Positions 17,271 to 27,163 of a stretch of DNA of 64,000 nt are shown in pieces. The stretch comes from JABDMH01 sp050298535 (GTDB lineage: Bacteria > Bacteroidota > Bacteroidia > Chitinophagales > Saprospiraceae), in assembly GCA_050298535.1 (NCBI GenBank), contig JBNKUI010000022.1, positions 191,006-255,005 on the forward strand, written 5' to 3'. The notes under the pieces are model-generated. The model searched no databases, had not been told where the DNA came from, and saw only the letters and a list, made by a program, of their open reading frames with translations. Position 1 is the stretch's first letter. Each line of letters opens with the position of its first letter. The position numbers were made by a program, and so were the translations under genes.

Positions 17271-18470
17271 ATGACAACAATATCAGCAGAATCACGAGGT
17301 GTACTTCATAACATTGAGGAAGTCTTTAGTCGTTGCGAAGGACGGGCACAGGGATATGATGAGAACAATACTTTTTTTGAGGAGGATTTCCGAGAACTAA
17401 GGGAGGCAGGGTATTTACTGCTTTCGGTGCCCAAGGAATTCGGCGGTCTGGGGATGCGGATGGATGAGGTAATGCAGTACCAGCGTAAGTTGGGATATCA
17501 TGCTGCAGCGACCGCTCTTGCCATCAACATGCATCTTTACTGGATAGGCCTTATTTCAGACTTATGGTATGCGGGTGACAAGTCACTGGAATGGGTGCTG
17601 AGAGAAGCGGCAGCAGGAAAGGTATTTGCCGCGGGGCATGCTGAAAGTGGTAATGATCTGCCAGGTATATATTCTACTACCAAAGCTGAGAAGGTGGAGG
17701 GGGGATATCGATTCACAGGCAGAAAGTCGTTCGGCAGTCTAACTCCGGTATGGTCATATCTTGGACTCCATGGTCAGGATAATAGTGATCCGGAAAATCC
17801 CAAGATTATTCATGCCTTCATGCCCAGGGACCTTGAGGGTTATGAAATCAAAAAGACATGGGATGACGTGTTGGGTATGAGGGCTACCCGATCGGATGAT
17901 ACGATTCTGGATGGTGTTTTTATTCCAGACCAATACATTGCACGGGTGGTGCCAGCTGGATTTGGGGGAATGGATGGCTTTGTCCTGGGTATTTTTGCAT
18001 GGGCTTTGATGGGCTTTGGCAATGTGTATTTTGGGCAAGCGCGTCGGGTATTTGATAAAATCCTGGCGACACTGCAAACAAAAAGCTCCATGTCTTTGGA
18101 AAGTGGATTGATGTCTCATCATCCGGGGGTACAACATGACATCGCAGAAATGTTACTCAAGTTGGAGGCGGTCGAACCGCAGCTTGATACAGTGGCCAGA
18201 GAATGGACGGAAGGCAAAGATTATGGACCGGCCTGGGCGATCAAACTCATATCAGCCAAATGTAATGCAGCAGAACGCTGTTGGGAGATAGTTGATCGTT
18301 CACTGGATATCGCAGGTGGCTTTGGAATATTTCCAAAATCCGGACTTGAGAAGATGTTCAGAGATGCCCGATTGGGTCGAATGCATCCGGCTAATCGATA
18401 TTTGAGCAGAGAGATATTAGGAAAGGCAATTCTCGGGCTTGATCTGGATGGCAAACCCAGGTGGGGATAG
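17271..18470 (+). CDS. Acyl-CoA dehydrogenase-fold flavoprotein lacking the usual catalytic Glu
   Basis: About 399 residues with N-terminal helical, middle beta and C-terminal helical domains of the acyl-CoA dehydrogenase superfamily (FRELREAGYLLLSVPKEFGGLGM; AAGHAESGNDLPG; DVLGMRATRSDD; LDIAGGFGIF; LEKMFRDARLGRM). The segment that carries the catalytic glutamate in medium-chain dehydrogenases (YEGT) reads MHPANRYLSREILGK instead. His-Pro replaces Tyr-Glu, which recalls group D flavin monooxygenases such as the DszC lineage. An in-frame ATG at 17235 would add 12 residues; I prefer 17271 because the added residues look unconserved. A partial decayed copy lies at 19970-20410. Confidence 0.85.
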   Translation: MTTISAESRGVLHNIEEVFSRCEGRAQGYDENNTFFEEDFRELREAGYLLLSVPKEFGGLGMRMDEVMQYQRKLGYHAAATALAINMHLYWIGLISDLWYAGDKSLEWVLREAAAGKVFAAGHAESGNDLPGIYSTTKAEKVEGGYRFTGRKSFGSLTPVWSYLGLHGQDNSDPENPKIIHAFMPRDLEGYEIKKTWDDVLGMRATRSDDTILDGVFIPDQYIARVVPAGFGGMDGFVLGIFAWALMGFGNVYFGQARRVFDKILATLQTKSSMSLESGLMSHHPGVQHDIAEMLLKLEAVEPQLDTVAREWTEGKDYGPAWAIKLISAKCNAAERCWEIVDRSLDIAGGFGIFPKSGLEKMFRDARLGRMHPANRYLSREILGKAILGLDLDGKPRWG

Positions 18471-18983
18471 ATCATCCCTTCCAATACATTAATTTATTAA
18501 CATTAAATAATTTATTAATGGATAAATATCTCTCCATTTGATAGAGATCTGTCGTCCCTAATTTAGGAAATATGAAATGATTTAAATAAAGTAGTGATTA
18601 TCAGATTTCTTAGTGATTTTGGTATTGTATCAGGTCCGAGGGCTAAGCTGGAGATGGCATCTTAGACGAATATCCTGCTAAACAGCAAGAAGTCATGGAA
18701 ACCATGCAAGGCATTAAGCAGAGTGTCAGGATGGAGATATTGACAAACTGATTTCATTCCATGCTATGGACTAGAATTTGCTGAATTTAAGGTGCTGAAC
18801 GCCGAGATACCGTTTGAGTCTAATACCTCCTCCTTAAAAACCTGAAGATGGTATCTTGCATTTCCCAAGAAATATTTGTAACGGAGTGGAGATCGACCCG
18901 AATTTTTTATCACCCAACATAAGGTGGTGACCATCTGAGTGCAAACTTTTGCCCGTCTAGATATATGGGCACTAATTTAAGAA
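18471..18983. other. Intergenic region with a short coding-like remnant
   Basis: About 510 bases without a full gene. At 18647-18751 (+) a frame closed by stops at both ends reads AGDGILDEYPAKQQ and continues helix-like to TGA (VMETMQGIKQSVRMEILTN). No ATG leads it, so it looks like a decayed gene end. The rest shows nothing I can support. Confidence 0.3.
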
Positions 18984-19613
18984 TCAATGTAGTTCAAAAG
19001 CACAGGTCATGTAGATGAAATTAGGATCATCTGTAGTTGGATCATCAGCGCCTGATTCAAACTTGACAGCAATCAGATCTCCTTGCGATACGTTGGCCGA
19101 TGTCACTAAATCTGAATAAGTCCGACCATCACCTTCCACCATTGCATGACTAAAGACAGAGACTCCGTTTACGAGCACACTCACAGTGATGCTAGCAGGA
19201 TTGTCCACAGCAACAGTAAATGTTATGTGGAAATTCTTGAGAGTACCAGTTCGAGTAGCAGCAAATTCAGCGTCTTCTCTTTCAGACCGACCGGAGTTAC
19301 CAATTCCACTATAACGAATGTTGCCACCCGCATTGATTGATGCTCCTGCATGCAAAACTGAGACACTTCCTCCTCCCGATGCTGCGGCTACCGCAGTCCA
19401 ACTCGAACCATCGTAATAATAAAACCCCTTATTGCCGTTGGTCTGATAAACCATCTCTCCCTCAACGGGGCTGGCAACCGCATTCTTCTGAGCCTCGGTC
19501 ATTCTGGGTATAACGATTCCTTCTGATGTACTTTCAATATCTAAAACTTGAGCATTGGTTGATGTTACAAAAAACAGCATCAAAAGGCAGCAAGTGGTAA
19601 ATATCCTATTCAT
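18984..19613 (-). CDS. Secreted hypothetical protein with IVIPRMT / YYYDGSSW module
   Basis: The best start is the ATG at 19611-19613, which opens a signal peptide (MNRIFTTCCLLMLFFVTSTNAQ); a longer frame to 19685 adds residues with no signal character. The mature N-terminus has SEGIVIPRMTEAQKNAVASP and the module MVYQTNGNKGFYYYDGSSW, a signature of many Bacteroidota secreted proteins related to phage tail or collar-like repeats. The C-terminal half (about 90-209) is a beta-rich domain without a recognised family (TRTGTLKNFHITFTVAVDN; VSQGDLIAVKFESG). Its function is unknown. It lies between the dehydrogenase gene and its decayed copy, on the opposite strand. Confidence 0.72.
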   Translation of the reverse strand: MNRIFTTCCLLMLFFVTSTNAQVLDIESTSEGIVIPRMTEAQKNAVASPVEGEMVYQTNGNKGFYYYDGSSWTAVAAASGGGSVSVLHAGASINAGGNIRYSGIGNSGRSEREDAEFAATRTGTLKNFHITFTVAVDNPASITVSVLVNGVSVFSHAMVEGDGRTYSDLVTSANVSQGDLIAVKFESGADDPTTDDPNFIYMTCAFELH

Positions 19614-19969
19614 GTTGGGTTGTTTTAGATTCAAGATCGTAAATAATGATGGATTATTTATATAAGATGCGCAATTTTCTTCCAATAGATTGAATTCTCG
19701 AAAAGTCGCACCAACTCCTCAAAGCTTTTAATGTCTAACATCAATTGTTTGATATTAAAACAATATCATTCCTGATTTTAGAATTTACCAGGTCAATTTT
19801 ACATCCCGATGTCGAGTCAAAGAAAGTTATTACTTGATAAAAGTTCAAATTACGCAAGACTTGTGGGCCCTATTTGCTTATGAAATTTTTCACTATTGTG
19901 CCGTAACTTGGACTCTAAATATTAATATTATCTAACATGCCAGGGTCATCAAAAGATCCAAACCCAATT

Positions 19970-20410
19970 GATATTAGACAGGTACGGCGAGTATTTCATA
20001 AAATATTGGCAACACTTTAGAATAAAGGCTATGTCTTTGGAAAGTGGATTAATGTCACAACATCCGGGGGTACAAAATGATATTGCCGAAATGTTGTTGA
20101 AGTTGGAAGCGGTAGAACCCCAATTGGATACAATAGCCCGAGAGTGGACACAAGGAAAGGATTATGGACCAGCCTGGGCTATAAAACTCATAGCTGCTAA
20201 GTGTAATACCGCAGAAAGGTGCTGGGGATAGTAGATCGCTCACTGGATATCGCAGGAGGCTTTGGAATATTCCCCAAGTCAGGACTTGAGAAAATATTTA
20301 GAGATGCCCGATTGGGTCGCATGCATCCTGCCAATTGATACTTGAGCAGAGAAATATTAGGAAAGGCAATTCTCGGACTTGATCTGGATGCTAAACCACG
20401 CTGGGGGTAA
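19970..20410 (+). pseudogene. Decayed partial copy of the acyl-CoA dehydrogenase gene
   Basis: This stretch aligns with the last 150 or so codons of the gene at 17271-18470, from about VYFGQARRVFDKIL to the end. Damage is extensive. An in-frame TAG follows RRVFHKILATL, and there is a frameshift before MSLESGLMSQHPGVQ. A deletion in the AERCWE region gives AERCWG plus a stop. The Arg codon of the HPANR segment has become TGA (CAATTGATAC). The remaining blocks (LDIAGGFGIFPKSGLEKIFRDARLGRMHPAN) are still nearly identical to the parent, so the duplication is fairly recent and the copy is inactive. Confidence 0.88.
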
Positions 20411-20465
20411 ATATCAAGTAATAGCTTTCATCCAAAGGCCAGTCTAATCGTAAATATTCTGGCCT

Positions 20466-23400
20466 TTACTTGATCGTGCTCACTAAATCTTTGATGTTTT
20501 TCTCTGAATAATCTTGACCTTTTTTCCAATTATTTTCAAAATCAACGTCGGAATGACCCTTACGGATGGCTAACATTAATTCATCATGCTCTTCTTTCCA
20601 TATGGGGGGTACGGGCATTTGGTAGTCTGCCCTCAGTTTTTGAGCATAAGAGAAAAGTTGAACAGCAGGGTCGTTATCCCCAGATTTACTATAGATTGAT
20701 GCCATTAATTCTAACTCATCAGGCAGAACTAATTTAATGCCGCTATCTAAAAGATTTTTAAGATTTTTTGAAGTCAGCAGCCTTGCATTTTCTATGGAGC
20801 CTGTGAGCTGGAGCCATTTGGAACGTAATTGTTTTTCCCAAAATTGGAACGTCTTATCTATTGTTTCAATGAGGCCCTCATTATATTTTGAAAATATGAT
20901 ATCGAACTCATCGTATTTCCCGGTTTTTAGAAATGCCATGCCCCGTACAATGTCGCACATAACGTTACCGTATTTGTTTCCCGACTTTTGCCAGAGTGGT
21001 ATGGCAAGCTCTACCAGATCGACTGCTTGCTCGTATTTTTTTAAGTAGCAATAATTAAAAGCAAGAATTGTATTGCCGAATGCAATAAGTTGCTTGTCAT
21101 CGATCTTATTTAGAATTTCAACAGCTGTCTCTGCAGTATTAGTAGATTTGATATGATCTCCCAGAAAGCAATATAGCCAGGCCAGCCCGCATAAATTATA
21201 GGCATAGCCACGCATGTCTCCTAGATCCTTCATCAAATTTGCTGCATTTTCATGCATGATTAGTGCTTCGGATAGGTTGGCTTCAAGTCTCAGCTTATTT
21301 CCGGAGTTATTGTAAATTGAAGCAATGTCCCGAGTATTACCCAGTCGTTTATGTAATGCAAGAGCCTCTGATGCATGTTTTTCATAAGTCGCAAAATTAC
21401 ATTGAAAATAGTGGATCCAGGATACATATTTTAATGCTTGCGCTATTCCTTCCTCGTATTTAAGACTTCGAGCCATCTCTAACGATTGTTCGAAAATCGA
21501 AAGCGCATTTAGTACTCTTTGTGTAAGGCCAAAAAGTACTCCGTAAGCATTTAATGCCTTACACCGAATGATACTTGCAGTTTCCTCACAAGGAATTTCG
21601 AGCATTCGCTGAAACCAATCTGAACCCTCTCGCATCATGGTTCGGATTGCCCAGAAGCGCCAGAAGGAGACAGCAAAGCTTAATCCTTCATAGCTTTTCC
21701 CTTGTTTTTCGAACCAGGTCATCACGGCTCGAATATTATCCAGTTCGATATCAATCTGATTTAACCAATCCTTTTGCTCAGGACCGGTAAGATGCCGGTC
21801 AGAGTCCTCTAGGAGTTCAGTATAGTAGGCTGCATATTGCCGTGCAATCTGCTCCTTTTCCAGTGATTTCTCTAATTTGTCCTGACCGAATGTTTTCAGT
21901 GTTTCCAGCATGAAGAATCTGGGTTCTCCATCCTCCTGATCTCCTCTCTGTAATAAGCTTTTATCGACCAGACTCACTAAAACATCAATGATGTCGAAAT
22001 TGGGAAGGTACTCTTCGAAACAGATTTCTTCAGCAGCGTCGATAGTACAACCACCACTAAAAATGGATAGTCTTCTAAAGAGGGTTTTTTCCTCTGGTGC
22101 GAGAAGGCCATAACTCCAATCTATAGCGTTACGTAGGGTGCGATGCCTATCTGGTTGTTTAGGTGCATTACTTTTTAAGATATCCAGATTATTATTTAAC
22201 CTTCTGAGTAATGCCTCTGGTGAAAAGATTTTTATTCTTGCAGCTGCTAATTCTAGTGCCAGTGGCAATCCATCCAATCCTATACAGATCTGTTCTATTG
22301 CATCTTTATTTTCATCAGAAAATTGAAACGTCGGTTTGACATTTTTAACGCGATCAAGAAATAACTGAATTGAATGCACGTGCCCGAGTTCTTCCAATGT
22401 GTAGGTCCTTCCCGTGTCTGGCAGGGCAAGTTGAGGTACGGAATACTCCTGTTCACCCAAAATGTTGAGAACGGTTCTGCTGGTGGAAATGATTTTGAGA
22501 TTGGGGCATTCCAGGAGGAGGGCACTGACATATTCTGCTCCTTCCAGTACATGTTCAAAGTTATCCAGTATAAGAAGGGTCTCCTGCAAGTTTATCGACT
22601 CTATAATAAGATCCATCGTATCCTTGGTAGGGTCTTGTTGTAATTTGAGCACCTGGGCAATTTTCGGTGGAACTTGTTGGTAATCAACCACGGGTGCGAG
22701 TTGGATAAAATGGACACCATCTTTAAAGAGGGGACCTATACGATGCATGAGTTCTAACGCCAGTCGGGTTTTGCCGGTGCCACCCGGCCCGGTAAGGGTA
22801 AGTAAACGTGTTTCTTCAATTATATTGAATATTTCTCCTATTTCCTCTTGCCTTCCCACCAGTTGAGTTAAAGCTGCCGAGGATGTAGTGGTTTTATTCT
22901 GATTCTTCGAAAATTCGGACGGACTATTTCCAAAACGTTCCTGAAAAACTTTACTGAAGTAGGAAAGATTATTAAATCCCGTTTTGAATGCGATTTCAGA
23001 GACATTTCCTGCTTGATTGCGCAGTAATTCGGCTGCCTTTTGTAGTCTGATTTCACGGATGTAGTCGCTGGGTGACATACCCTTGATCGCCTGCAGTTTT
23101 CGATAAAGTTGTGGTCGACTATAGCCCACCTCCTTGCAAAGTGTTGTGACTGAGAAATTGGTATCCGAAAGGTGTGCTAGTATTATTTCCTTCAGCGAAC
23201 TTTCAAGGCTAGCATCCTTCGAGGTGATGCTATCGCTATTTCTATCTGGAATCTCTAGCTTTCCACTCAGGTCTTCTGGGCTGGGTATGTAGAGGGTGTT
23301 TTTGGCAATAGCATAGATGTCTCTCGGTACTTCATCATTCTTAAAATGATAGGTTCCCAACCATTTACTGGGTATTTCCTGATTCGTAATTTCTTCCCGC

Positions 23401-23789
23401 ACTTTATTTGAAATCAGTATGGCTCCTGCACATCCCAATGACTCCACTCTGGAGGCGATGTTGACACTGTTGCCAATGATATCGGATTCAGTCATCATCA
23501 CATCTCCTAAATGAATGCCTATGCGTAGGGGTATAGACGAATCCTGCTGCAGCATTTCTTGTAGTCTGATTGCACATAAGACGGAGTCAGCCGCGCTTTC
23601 AAAAATACTTAGCGTTCCATCTCCGTGATATTGAATCACTTTCCCTCCAAATTCCTTATGGGTGCTTTCTATTGCCGATCGATGACGTTGACGCACTTCT
23701 AGCGCTGCAGACTCACTCTGCTGCATTAGCTTCGTATATCCGACGATGTCGGTAAACATGATAGATACTAGTTTGCGTGAGTAGGTCAT
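20466..23789 (-). CDS. Class III cyclase - AraC HTH - STAND ATPase - TPR fusion protein (copy 1)
   Basis: This 1107-residue protein has four parts. Residues 1-165 are a class III nucleotide cyclase domain with both metal-binding aspartates (Asp14 in FTDIVGYT, Asp57 in HGDGTLSIF) and the NIASR transition-state motif, but Gln53 where adenylate cyclases have Lys. Residues of about 195-297 are an AraC-type double HTH (YSRPQLYRKLQ; NVSEIAFKTGFNNLSYFSKV). Residues of about 310-640 are an NB-ARC/STAND-like ATPase with Walker A GPGGTGKT near 335, Walker B LLILDNFEHV and a winged-helix tail. The remainder is TPR. It is the last gene of a three-copy operon, overlapping the preceding gene by 4 bases. 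It probably converts a cell signal into transcription control, with nucleotide synthesis or binding as an added output. There is no membrane segment. Confidence 0.9.
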   Translation of the reverse strand: MTYSRKLVSIMFTDIVGYTKLMQQSESAALEVRQRHRSAIESTHKEFGGKVIQYHGDGTLSIFESAADSVLCAIRLQEMLQQDSSIPLRIGIHLGDVMMTESDIIGNSVNIASRVESLGCAGAILISNKVREEITNQEIPSKWLGTYHFKNDEVPRDIYAIAKNTLYIPSPEDLSGKLEIPDRNSDSITSKDASLESSLKEIILAHLSDTNFSVTTLCKEVGYSRPQLYRKLQAIKGMSPSDYIREIRLQKAAELLRNQAGNVSEIAFKTGFNNLSYFSKVFQERFGNSPSEFSKNQNKTTTSSAALTQLVGRQEEIGEIFNIIEETRLLTLTGPGGTGKTRLALELMHRIGPLFKDGVHFIQLAPVVDYQQVPPKIAQVLKLQQDPTKDTMDLIIESINLQETLLILDNFEHVLEGAEYVSALLLECPNLKIISTSRTVLNILGEQEYSVPQLALPDTGRTYTLEELGHVHSIQLFLDRVKNVKPTFQFSDENKDAIEQICIGLDGLPLALELAAARIKIFSPEALLRRLNNNLDILKSNAPKQPDRHRTLRNAIDWSYGLLAPEEKTLFRRLSIFSGGCTIDAAEEICFEEYLPNFDIIDVLVSLVDKSLLQRGDQEDGEPRFFMLETLKTFGQDKLEKSLEKEQIARQYAAYYTELLEDSDRHLTGPEQKDWLNQIDIELDNIRAVMTWFEKQGKSYEGLSFAVSFWRFWAIRTMMREGSDWFQRMLEIPCEETASIIRCKALNAYGVLFGLTQRVLNALSIFEQSLEMARSLKYEEGIAQALKYVSWIHYFQCNFATYEKHASEALALHKRLGNTRDIASIYNNSGNKLRLEANLSEALIMHENAANLMKDLGDMRGYAYNLCGLAWLYCFLGDHIKSTNTAETAVEILNKIDDKQLIAFGNTILAFNYCYLKKYEQAVDLVELAIPLWQKSGNKYGNVMCDIVRGMAFLKTGKYDEFDIIFSKYNEGLIETIDKTFQFWEKQLRSKWLQLTGSIENARLLTSKNLKNLLDSGIKLVLPDELELMASIYSKSGDNDPAVQLFSYAQKLRADYQMPVPPIWKEEHDELMLAIRKGHSDVDFENNWKKGQDYSEKNIKDLVSTIK

Positions 23790-26700
23790 GATGTCTTGAG
23801 ATTGATATTACTCTTAGTTACACCTGATGCACGCACTTCAGTAATCAGTTGATTAATATTAGCGTCTGGATTTCCTCCCTCCGCAATGGACTGTAATTTC
23901 GGATCTATTTGAGATTTAATTTGTACCAGAAAAGATTGGAATACTTTAGGAAGTGGCAACTCTAATTGTTTGCGATAATAGCAAGCGGCATTAAAGAATT
24001 TGCTGGCTAATAGATGTTGATCGCTTTGCTGCAACAGGTGACACATTAATTCCAGCGCCTGTGGGAGATAGATATTTAATCCTTCTTTTATAATAACCTC
24101 AAGATTATTTAGACTGAGCTCCAATGCATCTTCCAGATTTCCACTCATGCATAATAATTTTGCATAGGTCATGTGGACAGAAGGTCCATGCATGCCCGCA
24201 TAGGCTTCTGTTCGGGAAGTTAATTCTTCGAGTGTTTCCTTTATGCCATCCAGCTCGTTCCGATTCATTTTTATTTCGGAGGAAATTACATCGGTCCAGT
24301 AGTATCCAAGATGGGTCCCAATCCTGCTCCAAATATTTCTTGCCTGTTGTAGATTATCCAACGCCTGATCACATTGGTCATTAAAATATTGATATACCCC
24401 CTTCATTGTTAGGCACCAAGCAATCAGTTGATCATCAGAAAGATCCATAAGGATTTCCATAGCCTCATTAATTTGACTCAACGCACCCTCCATTCGACCA
24501 TAATGAACATTGCACATCACTTCATTGGTCAATGCGAAGGCATATCCTCTGACGTCTCCTACTTCGAGTCGAAGATCCTTGCTTTTTCTGTAATAATCGA
24601 TGGATCGCTTGTAGTCTCCTTTCCAGAAGCTAAGCCAGGCCAAATTATTCAGGCTCACGGCGATACCTCTTTTATTGTCTAATTTTTGATAGATGGCTAA
24701 TGCTTTTCGACTTCGGTCCTCACCCTTGTCAACAGTAGGAACCAAAACATAGGCCCACCCCAAATGATTGAGTGCCTCTCCTGCCAGCCGATCGTATGAT
24801 TTTTTACTGGCAATTTGGTAGGATAATTCTAGCGTCTCAATGGAATCATGCCAGTTTTGAGTCAAGGACATCATAATACCATACGCATTCATGGCAATAC
24901 ATCGCGATTCGGTTTCCAGGTCGTCGGGTGCTTTTTGCAAGAATCGATCTAGCCACTGAACACCTTCCCGCATCATCGATCGAATGACCCAGTATCTCCA
25001 GATATAACTGCAAATTTCCAACCCCACTTCCACTTTATTGTCCCGGTCAGAAAGTGAGAGAAGTGATCGGATATTGTCGAGCTCCAGCTCCACCTGGTTT
25101 AATACTTCTTTGACATTACCTCGGGTAAATTGGGGTGGCTTGTTGGATAGAAATTGTCGAAAATAATTCGTGTATCGTGTGACTATGGTTTCTTTTTCAT
25201 TAGAAGCTTCCAGTTTTTCCAGGCCGAAAGCCCGTAAGGTTTCCAGCATAAAAAAACGGGGTTCCCCATCTTCCTGCTCGACCTGGTAGATAAGACTTTT
25301 ATCCACCAGGCTACTCACATGATCAATTAAGGCCAGATTATCCCTATATCCCTCAAAGCACACATCTTCAGCAGATTCAAGGGTGGAGCCTCCCCCGAAA
25401 ACGGAAAGTCTGCGGAAAAGCGTTTGCTCCTCGGGCTGCAATAGATTGTAACTCCAGTCAATCGCTGTGCGAATCGTCTTGTGTCGATCCGGATGCGTGG
25501 AGGCATTGGTGCTTAAAATGTCCAGGCTGGAAGAAATACGTTTCCACAGAGACTGTGGAGAAAAGATCTTAATGCGGGCGGCTGCCAATTCTATGGCTAA
25601 TGGCAATCCATCAAGCCTCTGGCAAATGGCAATGATGGACGCCTTATTTTCATCGGTAATCACAAAGTTTGGCTTGACAGCCTGAGCACGCTCCACTAAA
25701 AGTTTTACGGACGGAACCTCCATCAAATCTTCAATCTCGTAGGCATAATGCTCCTCTGGAGTTGCCAATTGTGATACCGGAAATTCGCGTTCGCCCGGGA
25801 TTGCCAGAGCCACACGACTCGTCACTAGAATTGTGAGGTGATCACATCGCAGCAAGAGTTCACCCACATCTGCTGCTGCGGCCATCACATGTTCGAAATT
25901 ATCCAGTAGTAGCAGCATTTTTTGCCCCCCTATGAAGTCAGTGATAATTTCCAGCGTATCCTTGAGGGTATTCTGTTTAATCTTTAAAATCTGCACGATC
26001 TTGGGAAGTACTCCAGAAGCTTCAGTAATAGGGGCCAACTGGACAACATGAAAACCATCCGGGTAGTTCGAACCCATTTCATTGATGACCTGTAAGGCAA
26101 GACGTGTCTTCCCCGTTCCTCCTGGACCTGTTAGGGTCAACATTCTCGAATTTTCCAATAAATCCCCAATAGATTCAATTTCACGCTCACGACCAATAAG
26201 TGAATTGAGCGTGCTTCTTACATTAGGAATTACCTTCTTTTTGGCAAACGCGGAGGGCACCGTCCCAAATCGTTCTTGAAAAACTTTGCTGAAATACGAG
26301 AGGTTATTGAAGCCGGTCTTGTACGCGATCTCCGATACATTCCCTGCTTTCAGTTCTAGTAATCGGGACGCTTCTTTCAGACGAATCTCGCGAATATAAT
26401 CTGAGGGTGAGAGTCCGTGTAAAGCCTGGAGTTTACGGTACAACTGAGGTCGACTATACCCTACTTTTTTGCAAAGTACAGTGACGGAAAATTCAGGATC
26501 GTCAAGAAATTCCATGATAACCTGTCGCACCAGGCTATCAAAATCCTCGTCAGAACTTACTGATTGATCAGATGATGTTGCATCTTGAATTGCATGCTCC
26601 TGAAGTTGGTCTTCTGCTAATTTTCCTGAGATCCGATTGATATCAGGTCGGGCAATACCCTTTTCAATCACGGCATAAACTTCACGTTTTCGTCCATCAT

Positions 26701-27151
26701 TTTTAAAATGGAAACTACCCAGTAATTCCAGCGATATATTCTGGTTGCTGATTTCTTCCCGTATCTGATTAGAAATAAGGATGGTACCAGATTGCCCCAA
26801 TGATTCGATTCTCGAGGTGATGTTCACACTATTCCCAATGATGTCTGACTCAGTAATGAGGACATCACCCAGGTGAATGCCAATACGCAACGGAATAGCA
26901 GGTTCCTTTGAGAATTCCCGTTGCATCTCAATGGCACAAAGCACACACTCGATAGTACTGTCGAAAATACTCAGTGAACCATCTCCATAGTACTGAATGA
27001 CCTTACCGTTTCTTTTTTTGTGAAATGCTTCGATCACATGCCGATGGCGGGTTCTGATTTCTACTGCTGTAGATTCACTCTCTTGCATCAATTTCGTGTA
27101 ACCGACAATGTCGGTAAACATGATGGATACCAATTTGCGTGAGAATGCCAT
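23786..27151 (-). CDS. Class III cyclase - AraC HTH - STAND ATPase - TPR fusion protein (copy 2)
   Basis: This 1121-residue protein has the same four-part order as its neighbours. The cyclase domain has Asp14, Asp57 and Gln53 (VIQYYGDGSLSIF). The AraC HTH contains YSRPQLYRKLQALHGLSPSD and NVSEIAYKTGFNNLSYFSKV. The STAND ATPase has GPGGTGKT near residue 341, LLLLDNFEHVMAAA and QRLDGLPLAIELAAARIK. A long TPR tail includes LNNLAWLSFWKGDYKRSIDYY. It is clearly closer to copy 3 than to copy 1: the CFEGYRDNLA-LVDKSLIYQV-QEDGEPRFFMLETLRAFGLEKL region is almost the same. Its stop overlaps the start of copy 1 by 4 bases, and it follows copy 3 by 12 bases, so all three are probably one transcript. Confidence 0.9.
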   Translation of the reverse strand: MAFSRKLVSIMFTDIVGYTKLMQESESTAVEIRTRHRHVIEAFHKKRNGKVIQYYGDGSLSIFDSTIECVLCAIEMQREFSKEPAIPLRIGIHLGDVLITESDIIGNSVNITSRIESLGQSGTILISNQIREEISNQNISLELLGSFHFKNDGRKREVYAVIEKGIARPDINRISGKLAEDQLQEHAIQDATSSDQSVSSDEDFDSLVRQVIMEFLDDPEFSVTVLCKKVGYSRPQLYRKLQALHGLSPSDYIREIRLKEASRLLELKAGNVSEIAYKTGFNNLSYFSKVFQERFGTVPSAFAKKKVIPNVRSTLNSLIGREREIESIGDLLENSRMLTLTGPGGTGKTRLALQVINEMGSNYPDGFHVVQLAPITEASGVLPKIVQILKIKQNTLKDTLEIITDFIGGQKMLLLLDNFEHVMAAAADVGELLLRCDHLTILVTSRVALAIPGEREFPVSQLATPEEHYAYEIEDLMEVPSVKLLVERAQAVKPNFVITDENKASIIAICQRLDGLPLAIELAAARIKIFSPQSLWKRISSSLDILSTNASTHPDRHKTIRTAIDWSYNLLQPEEQTLFRRLSVFGGGSTLESAEDVCFEGYRDNLALIDHVSSLVDKSLIYQVEQEDGEPRFFMLETLRAFGLEKLEASNEKETIVTRYTNYFRQFLSNKPPQFTRGNVKEVLNQVELELDNIRSLLSLSDRDNKVEVGLEICSYIWRYWVIRSMMREGVQWLDRFLQKAPDDLETESRCIAMNAYGIMMSLTQNWHDSIETLELSYQIASKKSYDRLAGEALNHLGWAYVLVPTVDKGEDRSRKALAIYQKLDNKRGIAVSLNNLAWLSFWKGDYKRSIDYYRKSKDLRLEVGDVRGYAFALTNEVMCNVHYGRMEGALSQINEAMEILMDLSDDQLIAWCLTMKGVYQYFNDQCDQALDNLQQARNIWSRIGTHLGYYWTDVISSEIKMNRNELDGIKETLEELTSRTEAYAGMHGPSVHMTYAKLLCMSGNLEDALELSLNNLEVIIKEGLNIYLPQALELMCHLLQQSDQHLLASKFFNAACYYRKQLELPLPKVFQSFLVQIKSQIDPKLQSIAEGGNPDANINQLITEVRASGVTKSNINLKTS

Positions 27152-27163
27152 TAATTAATTCGA

